From the NCBI GenBank assembly GCA_964351745.1, contig CAYGPI010000002.1:30342-94341 (forward strand): a stretch of DNA of 64,000 nt. The letters are read 5' to 3'. Position 1 is the stretch's first letter; each line of letters begins with the position of its first letter. Shown here piece after piece: positions 1 through 7,813 of the stretch. Origin of the DNA: CAYNJF01 sp964351745 (GTDB lineage Bacteria > Pseudomonadota > Gammaproteobacteria > Berkiellales > Berkiellaceae). The translations under genes and the position numbers were made by a program. The notes beneath the pieces were generated by a model. The model saw nothing but the letters and a program-made list of their open reading frames with translations. It did no database searches and was not told where the DNA came from.

Positions 1-124
1 CGCTCTTAGACAATCCTCTAGAGAATGGTTTTTCTCTGATGAGTTTGAAGGCTATTGTCAGCTGGTCTATCTTCCTGTCCATGCTATTCAAGATGGCGCT
101 AGTAAAATCTGGGATCAGTCATGA
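1..124 (+). CDS. 3' end of a phage gene, function unknown (partial)
   Basis: A frame open from base 2 ends with TGA at 122-124, giving about 40 C-terminal residues that finish in KIWDQS. The stop overlaps the start of the next gene in an ATGA arrangement, which is typical of translationally coupled phage genes. The fragment is rich in aromatic and acidic residues and has no recognisable motif. The start and most of the gene lie outside the window, so no function can be given. Its position just before the lysis cassette suggests a late or lysis-linked gene. Confidence 0.5.
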   Translation, partial: ALRQSSREWFFSDEFEGYCQLVYLPVHAIQDGASKIWDQS

Positions 125-414
125 ATAGCGAACCAAAAAATGGCTGGGCATTTGATAGAAAAATAAATCTAAGTAATTTGCTAACGGCATGTGTCGTTAC
201 TATCTCAGTTATCTGGTGGGCAGCACAAATTGAAAAGAGGGTTGCTGTTTTGGAAGTTGAACTAAAGGCTTTTTATGAAGTTCAATTACGCAGCAGATCT
301 AACCAAATGAATCGAGATGAAAAACAAGATAATGAAGTTGATAAAATTGAATCAGCGATGACTGCAGGCTTTGATAAATTGAATAATAAACTAGATAAGA
401 TAATATCTAGATAA
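121..414 (+). CDS. Small single-TM phage membrane protein, lysis-region
   Basis: This 97-residue protein has a short cytoplasmic-looking N terminus, one hydrophobic segment at about residues 19-35, and then a long charged region likely to form a coiled coil (about residues 38-97). This layout resembles small holin-associated or spanin-like membrane proteins, but no family signature is visible. It overlaps the preceding frame by four bases and is followed three bases later by the M15 endolysin gene, so it belongs to the lysis cassette. A role as accessory holin, antiholin or inner-membrane spanin is inferred from position and topology only. Confidence 0.65.
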   Translation: MNSEPKNGWAFDRKINLSNLLTACVVTISVIWWAAQIEKRVAVLEVELKAFYEVQLRSRSNQMNRDEKQDNEVDKIESAMTAGFDKLNNKLDKIISR

Positions 415-417
415 TCT

Positions 418-801
418 ATGGATTGGCAATACTTTTCAGAAGATGAGCTTCAATGTCGATGTGGGTGCGGCAAAGCTGATATGGATCCTAACTTCATGAA
501 AAAGCTCATTGCCCTTAGGGAGTATTTAGACTTCCCATTACTCATAACTTCAGCGTATAGATGTCCGCAACATAATATGAAGGTAAGTAAGACTGGAGCC
601 AATGGCCCACACACCACAGGTCGTGCCATAGATATAGCAGTGTTTGGTGAGCAGGCTTTTAATTTACTAAGGTATGCGCCATGCTTTGATTTCAATGGGA
701 TTGGCATTAATCAAAAAAACCAACTTCAACAGCGATTTATTCATATTGATGATTTAAATAAAGAACATGGTGTTCAAAGGCCCTGGATCTGGGGTTACTG
801 A
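418..801 (+). CDS. M15-family peptidoglycan peptidase (phage endolysin)
   Basis: This 127-residue protein matches the zinc D-Ala-D-Ala carboxypeptidase-like M15 peptidases that many phages use as endolysins to cut peptidoglycan cross-links. Visible hallmarks are SAYRCPQHN (residues 45-53), the zinc-ligand segment HTTGRAIDI (His65, Asp72) and the FIHID segment carrying the third ligand, His109. Its length fits a single catalytic domain with no signal peptide, so it would need the neighbouring holin for export. It lies between the small membrane protein and the 3-TM holin, which supports a lysis role. An N-terminal cysteine cluster (Cys13, Cys15, Cys17) is an extra feature of unknown meaning. 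Confidence 0.9.
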   Translation: MDWQYFSEDELQCRCGCGKADMDPNFMKKLIALREYLDFPLLITSAYRCPQHNMKVSKTGANGPHTTGRAIDIAVFGEQAFNLLRYAPCFDFNGIGINQKNQLQQRFIHIDDLNKEHGVQRPWIWGY

Positions 802-804
802 TTT

Positions 805-1200
805 ATGAATCCTATCTTAAAGCTATTTACATCTACTGCTGTAGAGCCTATAGAGGCGATTGGTGGAGTACTTGATAAACTATTCACCAGCGATGATGAA
901 AAACTTAATGCAAAGGCTGTGCTTGAAAAGCTAAAGCAGCATCCAGCCGAGCTTCAAGTTGCACTTAATAAAATTGAGGCTCAACACAGGTCATTATTTG
1001 TGGCTGGATGGCGCCCCTTTATTGGCTGGATATGTGGTTTAGGCTTAGCCAATGTCTATATTATTAATCCTTGGTTGCAATGGCTTTATGGTATCGATGG
1101 CCCACAGTTGCCGCTAGAAGTTATTGTTGAGCTCATAATAGCTATGTTAGGTCTGGGGACATTGAGAACTGCTGAGAAGTTCGGTGGTAGAATTAAATGA
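805..1200 (+). CDS. 3-TM holin family protein
   Basis: This 131-residue protein has a soluble N-terminal part (to about residue 65) and then GWRPFIGWICGLGLAN, a hydrophobic stretch around residues 68-90, and a second one around 103-120, ending in a basic tail. The GWRPFIGW-type segment and C-terminal LRTAEKFGGR resemble the 3-TM holins of gene transfer agents and lambda-like prophages. It would permeabilise the inner membrane to release the M15 endolysin encoded just upstream. The stop overlaps the next start by four bases. Confidence 0.82.
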   Translation: MNPILKLFTSTAVEPIEAIGGVLDKLFTSDDEKLNAKAVLEKLKQHPAELQVALNKIEAQHRSLFVAGWRPFIGWICGLGLANVYIINPWLQWLYGIDGPQLPLEVIVELIIAMLGLGTLRTAEKFGGRIK

Positions 1201-1733
1201 CAAACGTTAGTGTTCAATTTAAAGGCGCTAAGCAATTCCAGAAAGCTTTGAAGAGTACTGAAACTCAAGTTAATCGTAAAGCCCAGCAAGCCTTGAATCG
1301 AACATTAACACGTTCTCGCACTCAAATGACAAATGCTATTGGCGAAAAGCTTAATCTAAAGAAGAAAACAATCAGAGACATGATTAGCCTGCAGAAAGCT
1401 AATAAAAATACAGGGTTGATTGGCCGTCTAGTTGTTAAGAACAAACTCATTCCATTGATTGAGTACAAAGCCAAACAAAATAGAAAAGGTGTTAGCTTTA
1501 AGTTGTATCGTAGTAGACCTCGACAGTTGATTAGGCATTCTTTTATTATGCTGGATAAGCGTGGCAGAGACACTGTGTTTAAGCGTGAGGGTAGAGCTAG
1601 GTTGAAGATTAAGCCATTGTATGGAACAATAATACATGATGTTGCAGTTAAACAGAGACATCAAACATTTATATTTGCGAACTCCTTTTTTAAAAATGAA
1701 GTACTAAGGTTATTTACCTCTACAAGCAAATGA
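1197..1733 (+). CDS. Minor tail protein Z-like
   Basis: This 178-residue, strongly basic protein resembles the gpZ-type tail proteins of lambda-like prophages, which act late in tail completion near the head-tail joint. Supporting signs are the central LIPLIEYKAKQNRKGVSF segment, the RHSFIM segment, and the VFKREGRARLKIKPLYG segment typical of this family. In lambda, Z sits between FII and U; here it lies between lysis genes and terminase, about 9 kb from the other head-tail joining genes. It overlaps the holin stop by four bases. The assignment rests on motif similarity and is fairly firm. Confidence 0.72.
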   Translation: MTNVSVQFKGAKQFQKALKSTETQVNRKAQQALNRTLTRSRTQMTNAIGEKLNLKKKTIRDMISLQKANKNTGLIGRLVVKNKLIPLIEYKAKQNRKGVSFKLYRSRPRQLIRHSFIMLDKRGRDTVFKREGRARLKIKPLYGTIIHDVAVKQRHQTFIFANSFFKNEVLRLFTSTSK

Positions 1734-1779
1734 AGTCATGTATACTATATAATATCTGAACATTAGAAATGATGAGATT

Positions 1780-2379
1780 ATGAATAAAAAGACAGTAGAG
1801 TTGGACCCTTACAAAAGAGAGCCGCTTGAAAAGGAGTTATTACTTCACGTGCTTTGTTTGAGAGATGTTTCGATAATAAAATTTGTTTGGGATAAGATTA
1901 AAGATAAAAACCTAGAGAAATTAACGCAAGATGATTTTATAGCAGGAATAACAACAATAATAATATCGTATGGGCGGATTTTTGGAAAAAATGATGAAAT
2001 TGGAAAAGTAAATACAGGCAACTTTAAGTCTTCTTCTAAAATCAGTGAAGAGGAAGAACTATTGCATAATTATCTAATTCACCTAAGAAACTCAAGTTAT
2101 GCTCATAATGCCCCAACAGAAAGTACTGTTGATATTTATTACGATAAGTCTGAGGATAGGATTGTAGCCAAATCATATGTAAGTTTTCCTTATCTTACAA
2201 ATTATAAAGAACATTTTTCCTCATTAATCGAGAAAATTGAACAATACCTTGAGGAACAAAAGAACTATTTTATTAGTAAATTATATACTTTAGATGCGGA
2301 GCATTCAGTTAAGAAAGCTCATAAGGTCTTAGGATATAGAAAGGGGATATTCGTAAATAATTTGCCATATAAAGAATAA
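1780..2379 (+). CDS. Accessory (moron-type) protein with a HEPN-like R-X5-H motif, unknown function
   Basis: I do not recognise a family for this 199-residue acidic protein. It is predicted mostly helical, and the stretch LRNSSYAHN contains Arg103 and His109 in an R-X5-H spacing like the active site of HEPN ribonuclease/toxin domains. The gene is much more AT-rich than its neighbours and sits between the Z-like gene and the terminase small subunit. A TATAAT-like element at 1748-1753 could give it its own promoter. These are marks of a moron inserted into the late operon. A role in toxicity, superinfection exclusion or defence is only a hypothesis. Confidence 0.6.
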   Translation: MNKKTVELDPYKREPLEKELLLHVLCLRDVSIIKFVWDKIKDKNLEKLTQDDFIAGITTIIISYGRIFGKNDEIGKVNTGNFKSSSKISEEEELLHNYLIHLRNSSYAHNAPTESTVDIYYDKSEDRIVAKSYVSFPYLTNYKEHFSSLIEKIEQYLEEQKNYFISKLYTLDAEHSVKKAHKVLGYRKGIFVNNLPYKE

Positions 2380-2497
2380 TAGGCTCTGAGAAGTAATTAT
2401 TTATGGGTCCTTCTTAAGTTATAATAATACGGGCCACAGAAGCGCAAAATATGAGTAGTAACTGAGCCCAGAATGCGATCCAATATCAATATCTCCT
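2380..2497 (+). other. Noncoding gap before terminase; candidate packaging (cos) region
   Basis: These 118 bases directly precede the terminase small-subunit gene, the place where lambda-like phages carry cos and the terminase-binding sites. GC-rich patches (ACGGGCCAC near 2431 and GAGCCCAG near 2465) stand out in otherwise AT-rich sequence. No cos sequence can be recognised directly, so this is a positional inference only. Confidence 0.25.
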
Positions 2498-3037
2498 ATG
2501 TCCAAATTAAACTTAGTTAATCGCACGACACTCTCACATATCTTAGGAAAGAATGTATCAACAGTTGATAGCTGGGTACGCCAGGGAATGCCTTATGTTG
2601 AGAAAGGTAGCAAAGGTGTGAACTGGATATTTGATACTACGAAAGTTATTAAATGGCGTGAACGACAAGCTATAGAATCTATTAAAGGTGACACAGAAGA
2701 TATTGACTATGAAGAAGGTAAGCGACGTAAAATTGCTGCAGAAGCTGGATTGCTTGAGATTGATTTACAAAAGAAACGTGGCGAGATAATTGAGCGAGGA
2801 GATGTTGAGCAAGGATTGTCATTAGCGTACATCACCATCAAACAAAGACTTCGTACTATCCCTGATAGGGCTATATCTCAAATTATTTCTGAAACTGATG
2901 AGCGCTTATGCAGTGAACTGTTACTCAACGAGATTGATGATGCTCTGTTAGAGCTCAGCCAACTTGATTTTCATGAAGAAATTACTGAACCAAGCGAAGA
3001 AATACCTAGCCCCACCTCCGAAACTGACAATATCTGA
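2498..3037 (+). CDS. Terminase small subunit (Nu1-type)
   Basis: This 179-residue protein has the layout of lambda Nu1-type small terminases: an N-terminal winged helix-turn-helix (residues about 8-55, with VSTVDSWVRQGMP as recognition region), then a long charged helix (residues about 70-105) and a C-terminal part that would bind the large subunit. It recognises the packaging site on concatemeric DNA and regulates the large-subunit nuclease/ATPase. Its 3' end overlaps the start of the large-subunit gene by about 65 bases in another frame, as expected for a coupled pair. Confidence 0.85.
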   Translation: MSKLNLVNRTTLSHILGKNVSTVDSWVRQGMPYVEKGSKGVNWIFDTTKVIKWRERQAIESIKGDTEDIDYEEGKRRKIAAEAGLLEIDLQKKRGEIIERGDVEQGLSLAYITIKQRLRTIPDRAISQIISETDERLCSELLLNEIDDALLELSQLDFHEEITEPSEEIPSPTSETDNI

Positions 3038-4760
3038 GTGGGCAGACGCCTATTGTTATGTACCTGAGAATAATGCCGAGCCTGGTCGTTGGCGAACTGC
3101 AAGGGCCCCTTATCAAAAGGGTATTATGGATGCGATTGGAGATAATAGGGTTAAGCGGGTGACCATTATGAGTAGCGCTCAGGTTGGTAAAACCTCAATG
3201 CTCAATAATGCCATCGGGTATTTTATCCACCAACAGCCAAAATCAATTATTATCATGCACCCCACTTTAAAAGATGCTAAGGATTGGTCAACATTTAAAT
3301 TGGCCCCAATGATTGCAGCAACGCCAGTATTAAAGAATAAAGTAGCCAAACCCAGATCAAGAGATAAAACGAATACTACGCTACGAAAAGAATACCCTGG
3401 TGGGTATTTAATGATACTGGGCTCTAATTCAACCTCTGAGTTACGTGGTCGCTCTGCACCAATCATTCTATGTGATGAAGTGGATGCATATGAAGTTACA
3501 AGTGAGGGAGATCCTATTAACTTGTTGTGGAAGCGCTCAAATACCTTTAGTGATCGAAAACTAGTATTAACAAGCACGCCAACGATTAAAGATATAAGTC
3601 GAGTGGATAAATCTTGGGAAACATCAGATCAGAGGCGCTATTGTGTGCCATGCCCATACTGCCAAGTAAAACAACCTCTTAAATGGGCACAGATCAAATG
3701 GAATAAAAACACTGAAGGTAAACATCTACCTCAAACCGCATACTATGAATGTGAAAATTGCCAAGCTGAGATTCAAGCTAAACATAAAGCCAAAATGTTA
3801 GCTAAAGGAGAATGGACACCAGCGCAACCCTTTGAAGGTCATGCGGGCTTCCATCTTAATGAGTTGATTAGCCCATGGCGCTCTTGGGCTGATGTTGTTG
3901 AAGATTTTCTTGAGAAGAAAGCACAGAATGATTTGCAGGTATTTTTCAACGCGGCCATGGGTGAGCCTTGGGAAGAGTTGGGAGAGAAAGTAGATGGTAA
4001 CAATATTTATATTCGTCGTGAGCACTATAGTCCTGATTTACCTGAGCAAGGAATAGTATTAACGGCGGGTGTGGATGTTCAAGATGATAGGCTTGAATGT
4101 GAAATTGTGGCCTGGGGTGCTGGAGAAGAGTCTTGGAGTATTGATTATATTATTCTGAGAGGTGATCCAGGTAGAGAAATGCTTTGGTCGAAGTTAACTC
4201 AAGTATTGGCACAAACGTATAAGCATCCTACTGGTAATCAGCTATCCATATTAGGGACAGCTATTGATACTGGTGGTCATTACACCCAAGAAGTCTATAG
4301 ATATTGTCGTCAACATCCTTATAAAGCATTTGCTATTAAAGGTAGCTCAACTCCTGGCGGTCCATTAGTTGCAAGACCAACAAAGCGGAATTTAGGTAAG
4401 GTGAATCTATTTTCTGTTAACACAGTGACTGCTAAAGATACTGTTTTTTCTAGATTGAATCTAACAGAGCCAGGTCCTGGGTATAGCCATTTCCCAGTTA
4501 AAGAGATTTATAATGTGGAATACTTCCATCAGTTGACAGTTGAAAAGCGTGTTCTGCGATATAAGCAGGGTAGACCTTACCACACATATGTTAAGCCATC
4601 AGGTGCTCGAAATGAGGCGTTGGATTGTCGGGTGTATGCATTAGCTGCTTTATATATTATCAATCCCAATATGACTCCCCTTACAATAAATTCTATAAAG
4701 CTAAAGGATAAAAAATCAAAGAGGAGACCTGGATATATTGAAAGCTCAAAACTGCTTTAA
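2973..4760 (+). CDS. Terminase large subunit (lambda gpA family)
   Basis: This is the packaging motor ATPase/nuclease. From the ATG at 2973 it has 595 residues, close to lambda gpA (641). The TISEWADAYCYVPE start of the domain is followed by a Walker-A-like SSAQVGKTS and a Walker B segment IILCDEVDAY. Paired zinc-ligand cysteines follow (CVPCPYC and CENCQ), then a C-terminal nuclease region with acidic residues in AGVDVQDDRLE and AIDTGG. A TTG at 2964 is an alternative in-frame start, but the ATG is preferred; neither has a strong ribosome binding site, which fits coupling to the small subunit. The stop overlaps the end of a convergent minus-strand gene. Confidence 0.93.
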   Translation: MKKLLNQAKKYLAPPPKLTISEWADAYCYVPENNAEPGRWRTARAPYQKGIMDAIGDNRVKRVTIMSSAQVGKTSMLNNAIGYFIHQQPKSIIIMHPTLKDAKDWSTFKLAPMIAATPVLKNKVAKPRSRDKTNTTLRKEYPGGYLMILGSNSTSELRGRSAPIILCDEVDAYEVTSEGDPINLLWKRSNTFSDRKLVLTSTPTIKDISRVDKSWETSDQRRYCVPCPYCQVKQPLKWAQIKWNKNTEGKHLPQTAYYECENCQAEIQAKHKAKMLAKGEWTPAQPFEGHAGFHLNELISPWRSWADVVEDFLEKKAQNDLQVFFNAAMGEPWEELGEKVDGNNIYIRREHYSPDLPEQGIVLTAGVDVQDDRLECEIVAWGAGEESWSIDYIILRGDPGREMLWSKLTQVLAQTYKHPTGNQLSILGTAIDTGGHYTQEVYRYCRQHPYKAFAIKGSSTPGGPLVARPTKRNLGKVNLFSVNTVTAKDTVFSRLNLTEPGPGYSHFPVKEIYNVEYFHQLTVEKRVLRYKQGRPYHTYVKPSGARNEALDCRVYALAALYIINPNMTPLTINSIKLKDKKSKRRPGYIESSKLL

Positions 4761-5146
4761 AATTCTAAATCTAGAAGTGCTTTTTCTAAAGCATTAAATA
4801 AAACTTTATGATTTATGCCGATTTCATTTGTAGGCAGTATTTGAGTTTCCTCATGTCGGCTGGGATCAAAGCCTGGTATTTCTACTGAAGTGGCTATCGT
4901 TACTGACTGTCTACCCCATTTTACGCCTATTTTTAAACCTGATTGTTGTAGATTAGCGGATTTTGTCGCAATAAAAATCCAATTTGGAAAACTATCTTCT
5001 GGATTAAGGGTTTGCCAAAAGGGAGAGTTCGAAACTAAAGATTGAAGTTTATCTTTTTTAATCTCTGGGTAAAAGTCACTATAATCTAGTTTTGCAAATT
5101 GCTCTTTTAAATATAACGACAGGCTTTTAAAATGATCAGTGTTCAT
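4757..5146 (-). CDS. Unknown protein, antisense insertion between terminase and gpW
   Basis: This 129-residue protein has no motif I recognise. It looks soluble, with a helical N terminus and a possible beta-rich middle (NWIFIATKSANLQ, GVKWGRQSVTIAT). It faces against the late operon, its stop overlapping the terminase stop by four bases, and only 42 bases separate its start from gpW. On its own strand a purine-rich AAAGGAAA lies a few bases before the ATG, a good ribosome binding site. Its place and orientation mark it as a separately expressed moron. Confidence 0.6.
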   Translation of the reverse strand: MNTDHFKSLSLYLKEQFAKLDYSDFYPEIKKDKLQSLVSNSPFWQTLNPEDSFPNWIFIATKSANLQQSGLKIGVKWGRQSVTIATSVEIPGFDPSRHEETQILPTNEIGINHKVLFNALEKALLDLEF

Positions 5147-5188
5147 AAGATGTTTCCTTTATTTCAAGATTTGAGTTCAATTCTATAA

Positions 5189-5413
5189 GTGTATACTAAA
5201 CAAGATCTAGAAAATATCGAAAAAGCCCTGCTTCAGCTGGCTCTCGGCGACAAAGTAGTATCTATCAGCAGAAGCACAGCTGTAGGCAGCCAAACCATCA
5301 CATTCAATCAAACTCAAATTAGTGACTTAGAAAAGATGCGCTCTCAAATAAAGCGTCACTTAGGACATTCCCGCTCAGATTTAGTTAAGGTATCTTCCTC
5401 CAAAGGATTATGA
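5189..5413 (+). CDS. Head-tail joining protein W-like (gpW family)
   Basis: This 74-residue protein has the size (lambda gpW is 68) and pattern of gpW: an N-terminal helix beginning YTKQDLENIEKALLQLA, a beta hairpin around the VVSISR and TITFNQTQ segments, and a second helix around ISDLEKMRSQIKRHLG. gpW binds below the portal vertex so that the tail can attach. The start is GTG, with no clear ribosome binding site. The gene lies directly before the portal gene and overlaps it by four bases, as in lambda. Confidence 0.82.
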   Translation: MYTKQDLENIEKALLQLALGDKVVSISRSTAVGSQTITFNQTQISDLEKMRSQIKRHLGHSRSDLVKVSSSKGL

Positions 5414-6801
5414 ATATTTTAAAAAAATTATTTGGTGCCTCAAAACAGCAAGCAAAGTCTTACGAGGGAGCCACAACAGGTCGACGTTTGGGCCATTGGG
5501 GACTTAATAGCACAGGACCCAATAATGCATTAAGCGACTCCTTAACTCATTTACGATCACGCTCTAGGGATTTAGTTCGCAACAATCCCTGGGTGGCAAA
5601 TGGATTTAGATCACTTTCATCTAATCTCATTGGCTGCGGAATTACGCCTCGGTGGTTGCTTGAAGATGTAGAAACAAAGCAAGCCATTCAACAAAAGTGG
5701 TTGGAGTGGACAAGCTCTGCCGATTTTGATGGTCAGACTAATTTTTATGGCCTCCAGATGCTGGTGGCACAAACCCTTATGCAGTCAGGTGAAGCTTTAG
5801 TAAGAGTTGTCCCACGAAGGCTGGTGGGGGACGCTGTTGTTCCATTAAGTCTTCAGATTTTAGAGCCAGATTTTCTTTCTGATGAATTTGATAGAAGCTT
5901 GGATAATGGTAATAAGCTACAGCTTGGAATTGAGTTCAATGCCAGAGGCAAACGAGTTGCATACCATTTACATAAATCACATCCAGGTGAGGCAGAGTTA
6001 AGCAACGGTGGCACTATTCGTATACCCGCTCAAGATATTCTACATATCTATAGGCTTGATAGGCCAGGACAAATTAGAGGGGTGCCTTGGATTTCCTCTG
6101 TACTACTCAAGCTTAGAGAGCTAGATCAATACGAAGATGCTGAGTTAGTTCGCAAGAAGACTGCAGCACTATTTGCAGGGTTCATTACTGAGCCTGGTGA
6201 ATTTAACCCACATGGTGAGAGAACTGATGAGTTAGGACTAGAGCCAGGCATTTTAAAACGGCTAGCACCAGGTGAAAGCATTGAGTTCTCACAGCCAAGT
6301 GATGTGGGTGGTAGTTACGAGGTGTGGATGAAGCAACAGCTTAGAGCTGTAGCTGCAGGCATTGGGGTCACTTATGAGCAGTTAACGGGTGATTTAAGAG
6401 GCGTAAACTATAGCTCTATTAGAGCTGGTCTTATTGAATTTAGAAGACAGATAAAGTGCCTGCAACATCACTTGATTGTGCAACAACTTTGCCAGCCAAT
6501 TGCCACAAAGTGGTTAAATTTGGCGGTTCTTAGTGGTGCCTTAGATATTCCTGACTATTTTGATAACCCAAGTAAATACCATCGCATTGAGTGGCAGCCC
6601 CCAGGTTGGGATTGGGTTGATCCACTTAAAGATGTTCAAGCTGAAATTCTTGCGATGCAAAATAATCTTAAAGCTCGTCAAGATATCATCGCTAAATATG
6701 GTCTAGATGCTGAAGAGGTTGATCGTAAAATTGCCCAAGACAAATTTCGTGAACAGAATTTAAATATCAAGATGGATCCCAGTAATGAACCTGATGAATA
6801 A
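5410..6801 (+). CDS. Portal protein (lambda gpB family)
   Basis: This 463-residue portal protein forms the dodecameric ring through which DNA enters and leaves the capsid. Family features include the N-terminal RSRSRDLVRNNPWVANGFRS, the AQDILHIYRLDRPGQIRGVP segment shortly before the mid-protein helices, and GVTYEQLTGDLRGVNYSSIR. It is slightly shorter than lambda gpB (533). It overlaps gpW by four bases at the start and the protease gene by 17 bases at the end, keeping the tightly coupled lambda order W-B-C. Confidence 0.93.
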   Translation: MNILKKLFGASKQQAKSYEGATTGRRLGHWGLNSTGPNNALSDSLTHLRSRSRDLVRNNPWVANGFRSLSSNLIGCGITPRWLLEDVETKQAIQQKWLEWTSSADFDGQTNFYGLQMLVAQTLMQSGEALVRVVPRRLVGDAVVPLSLQILEPDFLSDEFDRSLDNGNKLQLGIEFNARGKRVAYHLHKSHPGEAELSNGGTIRIPAQDILHIYRLDRPGQIRGVPWISSVLLKLRELDQYEDAELVRKKTAALFAGFITEPGEFNPHGERTDELGLEPGILKRLAPGESIEFSQPSDVGGSYEVWMKQQLRAVAAGIGVTYEQLTGDLRGVNYSSIRAGLIEFRRQIKCLQHHLIVQQLCQPIATKWLNLAVLSGALDIPDYFDNPSKYHRIEWQPPGWDWVDPLKDVQAEILAMQNNLKARQDIIAKYGLDAEEVDRKIAQDKFREQNLNIKMDPSNEPDE

Positions 6802-7128
6802 ACCAATGCTGGCGACTGCTCAGCAGTTAAATCAATCCTTTAGCTTTGACTTCCAGCCAACTTTAAAACACACATCCTTGGGAAATCTAGCAATGATCCC
6901 AATTGAGGGCTTATTGCTACATAGGTTTAATGGATATGGGACAAGCTATGAGACTATTAGATGTCAAATTCAGTCTGCATTAGATGATACTCAGGTTGAT
7001 CATATTGTTTTAGATATTGACAGCGGTGGTGGTGAAGTTAGCGGTCTATTTGATTTGGTAGATTTTATAGTCGAATCACGAAATCAAAAGCCAATCACAG
7101 CTCGTGTTAATGCGCATGCTTATTGAGC

Positions 7129-7153
7129 GGCCTATCTCATTGCGTCTAGTGCC
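7129..7153 (+). other. Potential stem-loop just after the in-frame TGA
   Basis: Two bases after the TGA, GGCCTA (7129-7134) can pair with TAG-GCC (7147-7153, one bulged T) around a 12-base loop. A bacterial selenocysteine insertion element would sit at about this place. A short stem could equally occur by chance in a coding region, and no selenoprotein gene or Sec machinery is visible in the window. Confidence 0.2.
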
Positions 7154-7510
7154 AATCAACTAATTGCCCCCAAAACTGGAGGGGTTGGTAGCGTTGGTGT
7201 GATTGTGGCTCATCTTGATCAATCAGAAGCAGAAAAGAAAGTTGGGCTTGAGTTTACAGAAATATATGCAGGTGATCATAAAGTTAATTTTAGTCCCCAT
7301 CAGCCTTTAACCGATAAGGCAAAAACTGAGATTCAAAACCAAGTCAATCATATTTATGAGCTGTTACTCCAAACATTAGCCCGTAATCGACAATCTAATC
7401 AAACAATCTTCCAAGAAACCGAAGCTAGAACCTTCTCAGCTGAACAAGCGTTAGACATGCAGCTGATTGATAAAATTCAATCCCCGTATAAATTCCTAGA
7501 GGAGCACATG

Positions 7511-7813
7511 ATGAGTGAAGAAACAATTGAAGTGGGCATTGAGATGCCTGAGCCTTCTCAAGTACTTTCCGCAGAGCGAGATAGAGTGAAAACTATCATG
7601 CAGCTTTGTAAACAAGCAAAGATGCCTGAATGTGGCGAAGGATTAATTGAGGAGGGGGCATCTGTAGAAGAGGCTCGAACTGTTTTGTTTGATAAGATGG
7701 CCGCCAGTACAGCAGATATTAGAAATGCGTTGCCTGAAAAGCAAGATGAGAGTCAAAGCTTGATCCAGGCTATGGTTCAAGGTTTGGGAGGTATGCAAAA
7801 TGCCAGAATATAA
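7511..7813 (+). CDS. Predicted Nu3-like scaffold protein from an internal start
   Basis: Inside the protease frame, a GAGGAG Shine-Dalgarno sequence (7499-7504) lies six bases before the second of two adjacent ATG codons (7508 and 7511). Initiation there would make a roughly 100-residue acidic, helical protein with the C-terminal region of the protease polypeptide. Lambda Nu3 scaffold is made in just this way, from an internal start in gene C. If the TGA upstream does abolish the protease, this start would still allow scaffold synthesis. The in-frame geometry is seen; the function is inferred by analogy. Confidence 0.55.
   Translation: MSEETIEVGIEMPEPSQVLSAERDRVKTIMQLCKQAKMPECGEGLIEEGASVEEARTVLFDKMAASTADIRNALPEKQDESQSLIQAMVQGLGGMQNARI

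Larger units (their letters stand above)
6785..7813 (+). pseudogene. S49-family capsid maturation protease/scaffold gene with in-frame TGA at the catalytic serine codon
   Basis: Read through, this is a lambda gpC-like protein of about 342 codons that would process portal and scaffold during capsid maturation. The N-terminal half has VLDIDSGGGEVSG. The second half continues in the same frame with AAYLIASSANQL, GGVGSVGVIVAH, the AGDHK segment with the expected catalytic lysine (Lys166), and a scaffold-like C terminus. In S49 proteases the nucleophile sits in an A-Y-S-A-A-Y-type motif. Here codon 114 (7124-7126) reads TGA exactly where that serine belongs, one base away from the serine codon TCA. 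The frame is otherwise open and well conserved. It is either a recent nonsense mutation, a sequencing error, or a recoded stop; I favour a mutation or error. Confidence 0.82.

Noticed and set aside
7124..7153. Selenocysteine readthrough as the main explanation of the TGA
   Set aside because: The stem is short with a large loop and a bulge on the 3' side, and no Sec machinery is in the window. Kept only as an alternative in the findings.
7199..7813. Separate gene starting at GTG 7199 in the protease region
   Set aside because: It is simply the continuation of the S49 frame after the TGA, and the GTG lies within a conserved GGVGSVGV-type segment. The nearby GGAGG is explained by glycine codons. 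The only convincing internal start is at 7508/7511.
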